Below are positions 25,236-32,998 of a stretch of DNA of 64,000 nucleotides, one piece after another (position 1 is the first letter of the stretch; every line of letters begins with the position of its first letter). Below the pieces are notes generated by a model. It worked only from the letters and a program-made list of their open reading frames with translations, searched no databases and was not told the origin of the DNA. Location of the stretch: contig JAYTOI010000155.1 of NCBI GenBank assembly GCA_043747875.1, positions 82,289-146,288 of the forward strand. The letters are read 5' to 3'. The stretch is from CADEED01 sp043747875. Lineage in GTDB: Bacteria; Pseudomonadota; Gammaproteobacteria; Steroidobacterales; Steroidobacteraceae. The translations under genes and the position numbers were made by a program.

Positions 25236-26471
25236 TCAGTGGTTCGCGTGTGGCGTGGCCGCCGGATTGCCCGCCACACCGGCTCCGGAGCTGGCGCCGG
25301 CGTCCACGATGGCGCCGCGATAGATTTCGCGCAAACTCGCAAGCCCGGCGGCCGGCGACAGCTCGCGCTCGAAGCGCACACGGCCGGCCGCGCGCAGTCG
25401 CGCGCGATCGTCCGGCGCCTGCCACAGCCGTGACACCGCCGCCGCGAGTTCGTCGGCCGAGCCGCTGCGGAACTTGATGCCGTCGATTCCATGTTCGACC
25501 AGCTCGCGCAATCCACCGATGTCGGCCACCACCAGGGGTGCGCCGGTTGCGAACGCCTCGACGACGACGCGTGGAAATCCCTCGTAGCATTCAGACGGCA
25601 CGATCAGCAACGCCGCACCGCGCATCAGCGCGAGCACGCGCTCGGACGGCACGCGCCCCAGGAACTCCACCGGAAGATCTTTCGCTTCGCGTTCCAGCTG
25701 TTCGCGCAGCGCGCCGTCGCCGGCGATGCGCAGCCGGATGCCGGACAGGCGGCGCCACGCGTGCAACATCGTCGCCACGCCTTTCTCCCGGGTCAGCCGG
25801 CCAACGAACAGCGCGTAGGGCTCGGCGGCATCCGGCGCACCGAGGCCGGGATCGAAAGGCAGACAGTTGCCGCGCACCACGATGCGTTCGGGCGACAAAC
25901 CATGCGCGATGAATTTTTGCGCCGCGAATTGTGTCAGCACGATGAATCTATCCACCGAAGTTTGATAGGTCCTGCGCACTCGATGCAGCGCCGAGCCCAG
26001 CACCATGCCGGCCGTCGCGAGCCGCGAGTCGCGGTAGCAGGCGTGGATCAGCGCGGGCAGGGGATCGCGGCCCACGCACAGCTCGCAGGGCCGGCCCGCG
26101 CGGTTGAGCAGGCCGTTGGCGCAGAACATGCGGTAGTTGTGCAGGGTCTGGACCACCGGCACGCCCGCTTCGCGGCACGCGTGGTACGCGGCAGGAGAGA
26201 TCTGGGGGAACGTGTTGTGGAAGTGCGCCACGTCCGGTTTCGTTTGCTGAATCAAGGTGCGCAGCGCGCGCAGCGAGCTGGCAGACCAGGCGTTGGACAC
26301 CGCCGCGCTCAGCGCGCCGCGCAGCCCGGCGGGCAGGTCGTCGTTGCGGCGAATGAACGGGATCACTTCGAACCCGGCGTCCTCGAGCAGGCGCTGCTCG
26401 CCGCGCACCACCTCGTCCTCGCCCGAGGGCGCGGACGAGCGGTAGAAGTTGTGAGCCAGCAGGACGCGCAT
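25236..26471 (-). CDS. Family 4 glycosyltransferase
   Basis: A 411-residue GT-B glycosyltransferase starting at the ATG at 26471 (MRVLLAHNFYRSSAPSGED), which is the conserved N-terminus; the frame upstream is not similar to the family. Acceptor-side features include DVAHFHNTFPQISPAAYH. The donor half has LFVGRLTREKGVATMLHAW and SECYEGFPRVVVEAFATG, with the E-x7-E pattern of family 4. Its N-terminus is the intact version of the relic at 15902-16048. It is transcribed opposite to its neighbours. Confidence 0.9.
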   Translation of the reverse strand: MRVLLAHNFYRSSAPSGEDEVVRGEQRLLEDAGFEVIPFIRRNDDLPAGLRGALSAAVSNAWSASSLRALRTLIQQTKPDVAHFHNTFPQISPAAYHACREAGVPVVQTLHNYRMFCANGLLNRAGRPCELCVGRDPLPALIHACYRDSRLATAGMVLGSALHRVRRTYQTSVDRFIVLTQFAAQKFIAHGLSPERIVVRGNCLPFDPGLGAPDAAEPYALFVGRLTREKGVATMLHAWRRLSGIRLRIAGDGALREQLEREAKDLPVEFLGRVPSERVLALMRGAALLIVPSECYEGFPRVVVEAFATGAPLVVADIGGLRELVEHGIDGIKFRSGSADELAAAVSRLWQAPDDRARLRAAGRVRFERELSPAAGLASLREIYRGAIVDAGASSGAGVAGNPAATPHANH

Positions 26472-26545
26472 CCGGACAGGCTGCCGTCTCAACGTGTCAT
26501 ACACGTGTCGCCATCCTTAAACATACCCACGGCAGCCTTGCGGAC

Positions 26546-27304
26546 ATGCAACACATGCTCGGTGTGCCGATCTGGGACCAGGGACTCGATGCGCTCGTCG
26601 CGCGCTCGATGGATGCCATCGACTCGGACGCGCTCGGCGAGCCGTTCGTATTCGCCTGCGCGAACCCGCATTCGCTCGTCGTCGCGCATCGCGACGCGGA
26701 TTTCCACCGCGCGCTGCGCACCGCCGACGCCGTGGTGGCGGACGGCGTGGGCATGCAGGTGGCGGCGTCGATGGTGGGACGACGCATCGGCACGCGCATC
26801 ACGGGCATCGACTATTTCCTCGGCGTCATGGGCGCGCTCGAGGCGCGCGGCGGCGGCCGCGTCGCATTTTTCGGTTCGAGCGCGGCGGTGCTGCAGCGGT
26901 TGAGCCTGCGCGTGCGCGAACGCTTTCCGCGCGTCACCATCGTCGCCGGGCTTTCGCCGCCGTACGGTGCATGGCCGACGGAGACCGACGCGCGTTTCGT
27001 GGCCGAGATCAATCGCGCGGCGCCTGATGTGCTGTGGGTGGGCATGACGGCGCCCAAGCAGGAGAAGTGGGTGCGCGATCACGCGCCGGTTCTGTGCTGC
27101 GCCGTGGTCGGTTCCATCGGCGCGGTGTTCGACTATTTCGCGGGCACGGTGCGTCGCGCGCCGCAGTGGGTATGCCATCTCGGGCTCGAATGGGCCTACC
27201 GACTCGCGTTCGAGCCGCGCCGCCTGTGGCGGCGCACCTTCGTCTCGGGTCCGCAGTTCCTGCGGCTCGCGATCAGCGAAGCGCGCCGCGCGCGGGCCCA
27301 GTGA
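26546..27304 (+). CDS. WecG/TagA/CpsF-family glycosyltransferase
   Basis: A 252-residue GT26 enzyme. It shows the family features FACANPHSLVVAHRDADF, ADGVGMQVAASMVG, GVMGALEARGGGRVAFFGSS, VLWVGMTAPKQEKWV and VVGSIGAVFDYFAGTVRRAP, ending in an aromatic/basic tail (RLWRRTFVSGPQFL) that associates with the membrane. Members add the second sugar, often N-acetylmannosaminuronate-type, to an undecaprenyl-diphosphate-linked sugar. That fits with the WecA-like initiating enzyme encoded at 28858. Confidence 0.92.
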   Translation: MQHMLGVPIWDQGLDALVARSMDAIDSDALGEPFVFACANPHSLVVAHRDADFHRALRTADAVVADGVGMQVAASMVGRRIGTRITGIDYFLGVMGALEARGGGRVAFFGSSAAVLQRLSLRVRERFPRVTIVAGLSPPYGAWPTETDARFVAEINRAAPDVLWVGMTAPKQEKWVRDHAPVLCCAVVGSIGAVFDYFAGTVRRAPQWVCHLGLEWAYRLAFEPRRLWRRTFVSGPQFLRLAISEARRARAQ

Positions 27305-27314
27305 GCGCGCGCGC

Positions 27315-28850
27315 ATGACCATATTCGCCATCCTCGCTGCCATCCTCGCCGCATGCTTGTGGCAGCGTGACGCCGTCGACTGGCTGGTCTATCTATGGGG
27401 CGCGCGCGAGGAGTTCTCGCACGGTCCGTTGCTGCCGCTTCTGGCACTCTGGCTGGCGTGGCGCCGGCGCGGCGAGCTCGCGGCATTGCCGCGCGCCGCA
27501 GTGGGCCCCGGGCTCGCGGTGGTGGCGGCCGGCGTGGCCGTGGTGTTGTTAGGCGATCTGTCGGCTCTCATGACCATCGTGCAGTACGGTCTGGTGCTGA
27601 TGATCTGCGGCCTCGTCATCGCGTGGCTGGGCGTGCGCGCCGTGCCGCGCATCTGGCTGCCGCTGCTGCTGCTGTTCCTGGCGATCCCGCTGCCGAACTT
27701 CATCCTGAACAATCTATCCACCGAGCTGCAGCTGTTGTCTTCGAAGCTCGGCGTGGCGCTGATCCGCGCCTTCGGCGTCAGCGTGACGCTCGACGGCAAT
27801 GTCATCGACCTCGGCACCCACAAGCTCGAAGTGGCCGCAGCCTGCGATGGACTGCGCTACCTGTTCCCGTTGATCACCCTGTCGTTCGTCATGGCGTACT
27901 TCTACCGCGCGCCGCTGTGGAAGCGCACGCTGGTGTTCGCGTCCAGCATTCCGCTGTCCATCGCGATGAACGGTCTGCGCGTCGGCAGCATCGGGCTGTT
28001 GGTCGAACGTTGGGGCATCGGCATGGCCGAGGGCTTCTTCCACGAGTTCCAGGGCTGGCTGATGTTCATGTTCAGCGCCGCGCTGCTGTTCGCCGAGATC
28101 GTCATCCTGTCGCGCATCGGTGGCGGCTGGTCCGCATGGCGGCGCGAGTTCGGCCTCGACCCGGACGTGCCGTTGCCGCCGCCGTCCGCAGCGCGCGCCC
28201 GTCTGACGCAGTTCACGCCCGCGGTGGGCATCGCGTCGGCCGCCGTGGTGGTGGTGGCGGTGGGCGGCATGCTGGCGCCGGCGCGCGTCGATGCCGCGCC
28301 CGAGCGCAGCGACTTCACGCGGCTGTCGATGAGCGAGGGTGCGTGGACCGGCCGGCGCGACCGTCTCGACGGCGTCTATCTGGACGCGCTCAAGCTCGAC
28401 GACTATGTGCTCGCGGATTTCAGCGCGCACGGCCGGCCGCCCGTGAACCTGTACGTGGCCTTCTACAATTCGCAGCGCAAGGGCGAATCCGCGCACTCGC
28501 CGCGTTCGTGCATCCCGGGCGGAGGTTGGCGGATGCGCGAAGTCACGTCGCGCAACGTCGCGCTCGGTGGTTTGGGCACCATCGCGGTCAATCGCGTGGT
28601 CATCGAGCGCGGCGACGTCAAGCAGGTGGTGTACTACTGGTTCGACCAGCGCGGCCGGGTGCTGACGAACGAGTATCTGGTCAAGTGGTACATCTTCTGG
28701 GACTCGCTGACGCGCAACCGCACCGACGGCGCGATGCTGCGTCTGACTACTCCGGTATTCGCGGGCCAGACCGAGGCCGACGCCGACCGCGCGCTCGAGG
28801 ATTTCGCGCGGCAGCTCGTGCCGGCGTTGCGTCCGCACATTCCCTCGTGA
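27315..28850 (+). CDS. xrtD: Exosortase D (VPLPA-CTERM-specific) fused to EpsI domain
   Basis: A 511-residue inner-membrane transpeptidase-like enzyme. The N-terminal exosortase domain has about eight helices and the catalytic residues Cys177 (LEVAAACDGLRY), Arg222 (NGLRVGSIG) and His243 (EGFFHEFQGW). The C-terminal third, after the last helix near residue 300, is an EpsI domain (YVAFYNSQRKGESAHSPRSC), giving the fused architecture typical of XrtD. Its expected substrates are proteins with a VPLPA-CTERM tail, one of which is encoded at 8817-9347. It starts 10 bases after wecG and is followed 7 bases later by the initiating transferase, so the three form an operon. Confidence 0.9.
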   Translation: MTIFAILAAILAACLWQRDAVDWLVYLWGAREEFSHGPLLPLLALWLAWRRRGELAALPRAAVGPGLAVVAAGVAVVLLGDLSALMTIVQYGLVLMICGLVIAWLGVRAVPRIWLPLLLLFLAIPLPNFILNNLSTELQLLSSKLGVALIRAFGVSVTLDGNVIDLGTHKLEVAAACDGLRYLFPLITLSFVMAYFYRAPLWKRTLVFASSIPLSIAMNGLRVGSIGLLVERWGIGMAEGFFHEFQGWLMFMFSAALLFAEIVILSRIGGGWSAWRREFGLDPDVPLPPPSAARARLTQFTPAVGIASAAVVVVAVGGMLAPARVDAAPERSDFTRLSMSEGAWTGRRDRLDGVYLDALKLDDYVLADFSAHGRPPVNLYVAFYNSQRKGESAHSPRSCIPGGGWRMREVTSRNVALGGLGTIAVNRVVIERGDVKQVVYYWFDQRGRVLTNEYLVKWYIFWDSLTRNRTDGAMLRLTTPVFAGQTEADADRALEDFARQLVPALRPHIPS

Positions 28851-28857
28851 CGGGACC

Positions 28858-30486
28858 ATGCAGCTGCTGCTGCTCCTGGTAGTCGCGCTCACGATCACCG
28901 TGGCGCTCATCCCGCCGCTGGCGAACGCAGCGGGAAGGTTCCGGCTGCTCGACCGGCCCGGCGAGCGCAAGGTGCACGCGGTGCCGATTCCGCGCATCGG
29001 CGGCATCGCGATGGTGGCCGGCACGCTCCTGCCATTGGCTATCTACACGCTGCCCGGCGAGTGGGGCGCGATCTACGCCGGCGTCGGCATCCTGTTGACG
29101 ATGGGCCTCCTCGACGATCGCTTCGAGCTGACGTGGCCGTGGAAGCTCGCGGCGCAAGTGCTCGCGTGCGCGCTGGCCGTGCAGGCGGGCGGCGTGTCGA
29201 TCGAGGCCGCGACGCTCTCCGACCGGATCGAACTACCGGCGGCCGTGTCCTTCCTGCTGAGCTTCGTATTCCTGGTGGGCGTGACCAACGCGATCAATCT
29301 CTCCGACGGGCTCGACGGGCTGGCGGGCGGCACGACACTGCTGTCCGTGCTCGCGATCGGCTGGATCAGCTTCACCGCGGGCAACTACCCGGTCGCCGCG
29401 ACGACGGCGGCGCTGACCGGCGCGCTACTGGGGTTCCTGCGCTTCAACACGCATCCCGCGCGCGTTTTCATGGGCGACAGTGGCAGCCAGGTGTTGGGCT
29501 TCCTGGCCGGCGTCGTCGCGATCAAGGCGACGCAGGGCGCCGAGGCCACCGTCAGCGCGGCGCTGCCGTTGCTGCTGCTGGCGTGGCCAATCCTCGACAC
29601 CCTGGCGGTGATGACCGAGCGCATGCGCGCCGGACGCTCGCCGTTCAGCGCCGACCGGCGTCATTTCCATCATCGCCTCCTGACGCTGGGTTTCGATCAC
29701 TACCAGTCGGTGCTCATCATCTACGCCGTGCAGGGCGCGTTGTTCCTGCTCGCGTACCTGCTGCGCTACGAGTCCGACGTGCTGATCGGAGCGGCCTTCG
29801 TGGCGTTCGCCGGCATCGTGATCGGCTTGCTCGAGGGCGCGCGTGTCACGGGCTGGCAGTTGTCGCGCGCCGCACCTGGGCCGTCGCAGATCGCGCGCCG
29901 CGTGCGCTGGCTCGCCGAGCACGACCGCCTGGCGCGCGGCTGCCGCGCGCTGCTGCTGCTGTTGCTGGGCGCATATGCGGCGTCGGTCGCCATCGCGCCG
30001 TTGGCCGTGAGTCCGGACGTCGCGGTTCTGGCCGCCGTGCTGGCGATGCTGCACGCCGTCGTGCTCGTGTCGGGCAATCGTCCGACGAGTGTCTTGCTGT
30101 TGCGCGGGGCGCTGTTCGTGGCCGCGGCCATGCTGGTGTACCTCGACCAGCAATCGCTCGGCGGTCTCGCGCCGCGCTCGGCTGCGATCGCCGCGATCTT
30201 CGGTGCGCTCGCGTTGCTCGTGCTGCTGCGCTTTCGCGTGAGCGGCGAGCGCCGCTTCGCGTTCACGACGCTCGATGCGCTGGTGCTGTTCGTGGCCATC
30301 GTCGCGCCCTTCATCGCGGGCGCATCCGAGTCCGCGAGCAGCGTCGCGCTCGGCATCCTCAAGCTCGTCGCGCTCGGCTACGCGCTCGAGTTCGCGCTCG
30401 AGCAGTGGCGCGTGGCGCGCGGCGGCGCACTGGTGGCCGCGCTGCTGCTGGCCTGGGTGGCGGGACGGGGTGTGTTGCCGATGTAG
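28858..30486 (+). CDS. WecA/MraY-family undecaprenyl-phosphate sugar-1-phosphate transferase with extended C-terminus
   Basis: A 542-residue polytopic enzyme that should start repeat-unit synthesis on undecaprenyl phosphate. Family motifs are present: RKVHAVPIPRIGGIAM, LLDDRFEL with the Asp-Asp pair, NLSDGLDGLAGG (about residue 147), FMGDSGSQVLGFLAG (about 204) and the cytoplasmic His motif RRHFHHRLL. Ordinary WecA proteins are about 350-370 residues; here a further 180 residues with about five extra hydrophobic helices follow, unrecognised. It is in an operon with wecG and xrtD. Confidence 0.88.
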   Translation: MQLLLLLVVALTITVALIPPLANAAGRFRLLDRPGERKVHAVPIPRIGGIAMVAGTLLPLAIYTLPGEWGAIYAGVGILLTMGLLDDRFELTWPWKLAAQVLACALAVQAGGVSIEAATLSDRIELPAAVSFLLSFVFLVGVTNAINLSDGLDGLAGGTTLLSVLAIGWISFTAGNYPVAATTAALTGALLGFLRFNTHPARVFMGDSGSQVLGFLAGVVAIKATQGAEATVSAALPLLLLAWPILDTLAVMTERMRAGRSPFSADRRHFHHRLLTLGFDHYQSVLIIYAVQGALFLLAYLLRYESDVLIGAAFVAFAGIVIGLLEGARVTGWQLSRAAPGPSQIARRVRWLAEHDRLARGCRALLLLLLGAYAASVAIAPLAVSPDVAVLAAVLAMLHAVVLVSGNRPTSVLLLRGALFVAAAMLVYLDQQSLGGLAPRSAAIAAIFGALALLVLLRFRVSGERRFAFTTLDALVLFVAIVAPFIAGASESASSVALGILKLVALGYALEFALEQWRVARGGALVAALLLAWVAGRGVLPM

Positions 30487-30571
30487 CGCAGACGTAGGCT
30501 GCGTGTCACATGGCCGCAAAGTTGGATGCCTAGGTTTGCAGCTCCCCGCATCGACCATAGGAAGATCCGAA

Positions 30572-32998
30572 ATGAAGCTGCGCATCGCGGTCACTCGTGC
30601 CGCCGTCGTCGCGTTGGTGTTCGTCGCGGGTTGCGGCGGCGCGCAGAGCCGCTACGAGAGCCACCTGGCGAAGGGCGAGGATTTCTTCGCCGCGGAAAAT
30701 TTCGAGAAGGCGCGCATCGAGTTCCGCAACGCGCTGCAGATCCTGCCGAACGACGCACAGGGCCGCTTCCTGTACGGCCGCAGCATGGAACGCCTCGGCA
30801 AGGTGCGCGAAGCCGCCGGCATGTATCAGGGCGCGATCGACAACGACACCAACCATGCCGGGGCGCGCGCGGCGCTCGGCCGCGTCTATGTATTCGCCGG
30901 CGCGCCCGACAAGGCGCTCGAGCTGGTCGAGCCCGCCATAGCCGCGAAGCCCGACGACGCGGAGTTGCTCACGGTGCGGGCCGCGGCACGCGCGCAGCTC
31001 AACCAGGCGGAGGCGGCACTTGCCGACGCGCAGCGCGCGGTGCAGCTCGCGCCGGCCAGCGAGAACGCGGTCGCGCTGCTCGCGTCCCTCTACCGGCAGC
31101 GCAACGACGCGCCGCGTGCCATCGAGCTGCTGAAAGGCACGCTCGCGAAGACGCCGAAGGCGACCGAGCTGCGCCAGGTGCTGGGGTTGCTCTATCTATC
31201 TGTCGGCGACAAGCAGGGCGCCGAGGCGCAGATGCGCAAGGTGATCGAGAGCAAGCCCACCGACCCGAAGCCGCGCTATCAGCTGGCGATTTTCCTGAGC
31301 GGCGAGAAGCGCCTCGACGACGCGCAGAAGGTGCTCGAGGAAGCGATCGTCGCGGCCGGACGCCGCAGCGACGATGCCGGGACCGCGAGCGACGAGGCGA
31401 AACTGGTGTACGCCGATTTCCTCGCCGCCCAGCGTGAGCCCGAGCGCGGCATCGCCGCGCTCGAGAAATTCATGCGCGAGTCGCCGGACAACCATGACCT
31501 CGCCCTCGGACTCGGCGCGCTGCGCCAGCGCATGAATGACAATGCTGCGGCCATCTCCGTCTACGAAAAAGTGATCGCCCAGGCCGGCCAGAAGCCCTCC
31601 GGGCTGGTGGCGCGCAATCGCATCGCCGCGATCCACGTCGCGGCGGGACATCTGGCGCCGGCCAGGGAACTGATCGCCCAGGTGCTGGCGGAGAATCCGC
31701 GCGACAACGATGCGCTGCTGTTGCGCGGCAATCTCGCGCTGCAAGCGAACGACCCCGCCACCGCGATCGGCGATCTGCGCGCGGTGCTGCGCGACCAGCC
31801 CGATGCCGTGGCGGTGCTGCGCACGCTGGCGCGCGCACATGCCGCCAACGGCGAGCCGGCGCTGGCCGAAGAATCGCTGCAACGCGCGGTGCAGCTCACT
31901 CCGCAGGATGCCGGCGCGCGCATCGAGCTGGCGCAGTTCCTGGCGCAGAGCGGCAAGTCCGAGCAGGCGCTGCCGCTCGCCGAACAAACCGTGCGCGACA
32001 ATCCGACCCATGTGGCGGCCCGCGAAGTGCTGGTGCGCATGTACCTCGAGCGGCGCGATTTCGCGGCCGCGAAGCTCGCCGCCGACGATCTGAAGACGCT
32101 CGCGCCGGAGCGCGCCGTGGGCCACTACCTTGCGGGCCTGGTCGCGCAGGCGCAGCGGCGCAGCGAAGACGCGCGTGCGGGATTCGAGCGCGCGCTCGAG
32201 CTGCAGCCCGACGCCGCTGATGCGCTGGCGGCATTGATGCGGCTGCACGTGGCGATGAATCGCCCGGACGAGGCGCGTGCGCTGGTCGAGCGCACGCTGA
32301 CGCGGGCTCCCGAAAACTTCGTCGCGCGCAACCTGCTGGGCGAGCTGCACCTGGCCGCGAAGGAGCTCGAGCCCGCGCGCGCGGAATTCACCAAGGTGGT
32401 GGCCGGCGCGCCGCGCTGGACCCTGGGCTACCGCAATCTCGCGCTCGCCCATATGGCGGGCAAGGACGACCGCGCGGCGATTGCGACGCTCGAGAAGGGC
32501 ATCGCCGCATCCGGACAGGATTTCGCGCTGGTCGCGGATCTCGCGGCGCTCTACGAGCGCGGCCGTCAATTCGACCGGGCTATCGCCGCATACGAAGCGC
32601 TGATCGAGCGCCGGCACGGCATGACGGCCGCCGAGAACAATCTCGCGATGCTGCTCGTCACCTACCGCACCGATCAAAAGAGCTTCGACCGCGCACGCGA
32701 GCTCACGCAGCAGTTCGCCAACTCGCCCAACCCCGCGCTGCTCGACACGCACGGCTGGGTGCTCTATCGCCGCGGACAGTTCGCCGAGGCATTGACGGTG
32801 CTGGAGCGCGCGCGGCACATCGCGCCCGAGGCACAGGTGGTGCGTTTCCACCTCGGCATGGCGCAGTACAAATCGGGGCAAAGTGCACAGGCGCGCGAGA
32901 ATCTGCAGGCGGCGCTCGCGAGTCCGCGCGTGTTCGCCGGCGCAGATGAAGCGCGCGCGGCGCTGGCGGCGATGGGTGCATCGGCAGGCAAGGGCTGA
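30572..32998 (+). CDS. prsT: PrsT-like TPR-repeat lipoprotein
   Basis: An 808-residue lipoprotein; the ATG at 30572 gives a proper lipoprotein signal with lipobox LVFVAGC (Cys21). The whole mature chain is built of tetratricopeptide repeats (about 20; for example ARIEFRNALQILPNDAQGRF, DEARALVERTLTRAPENFVA). It matches in length, lipid anchor and context the PEP-CTERM-system TPR lipoprotein PrsT, which accompanies exosortase loci. Probably periplasmic, at the outer membrane, organising polysaccharide or protein export. Its stop overlaps the next start by one base. Confidence 0.85.
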   Translation: MKLRIAVTRAAVVALVFVAGCGGAQSRYESHLAKGEDFFAAENFEKARIEFRNALQILPNDAQGRFLYGRSMERLGKVREAAGMYQGAIDNDTNHAGARAALGRVYVFAGAPDKALELVEPAIAAKPDDAELLTVRAAARAQLNQAEAALADAQRAVQLAPASENAVALLASLYRQRNDAPRAIELLKGTLAKTPKATELRQVLGLLYLSVGDKQGAEAQMRKVIESKPTDPKPRYQLAIFLSGEKRLDDAQKVLEEAIVAAGRRSDDAGTASDEAKLVYADFLAAQREPERGIAALEKFMRESPDNHDLALGLGALRQRMNDNAAAISVYEKVIAQAGQKPSGLVARNRIAAIHVAAGHLAPARELIAQVLAENPRDNDALLLRGNLALQANDPATAIGDLRAVLRDQPDAVAVLRTLARAHAANGEPALAEESLQRAVQLTPQDAGARIELAQFLAQSGKSEQALPLAEQTVRDNPTHVAAREVLVRMYLERRDFAAAKLAADDLKTLAPERAVGHYLAGLVAQAQRRSEDARAGFERALELQPDAADALAALMRLHVAMNRPDEARALVERTLTRAPENFVARNLLGELHLAAKELEPARAEFTKVVAGAPRWTLGYRNLALAHMAGKDDRAAIATLEKGIAASGQDFALVADLAALYERGRQFDRAIAAYEALIERRHGMTAAENNLAMLLVTYRTDQKSFDRARELTQQFANSPNPALLDTHGWVLYRRGQFAEALTVLERARHIAPEAQVVRFHLGMAQYKSGQSAQARENLQAALASPRVFAGADEARAALAAMGASAGKG

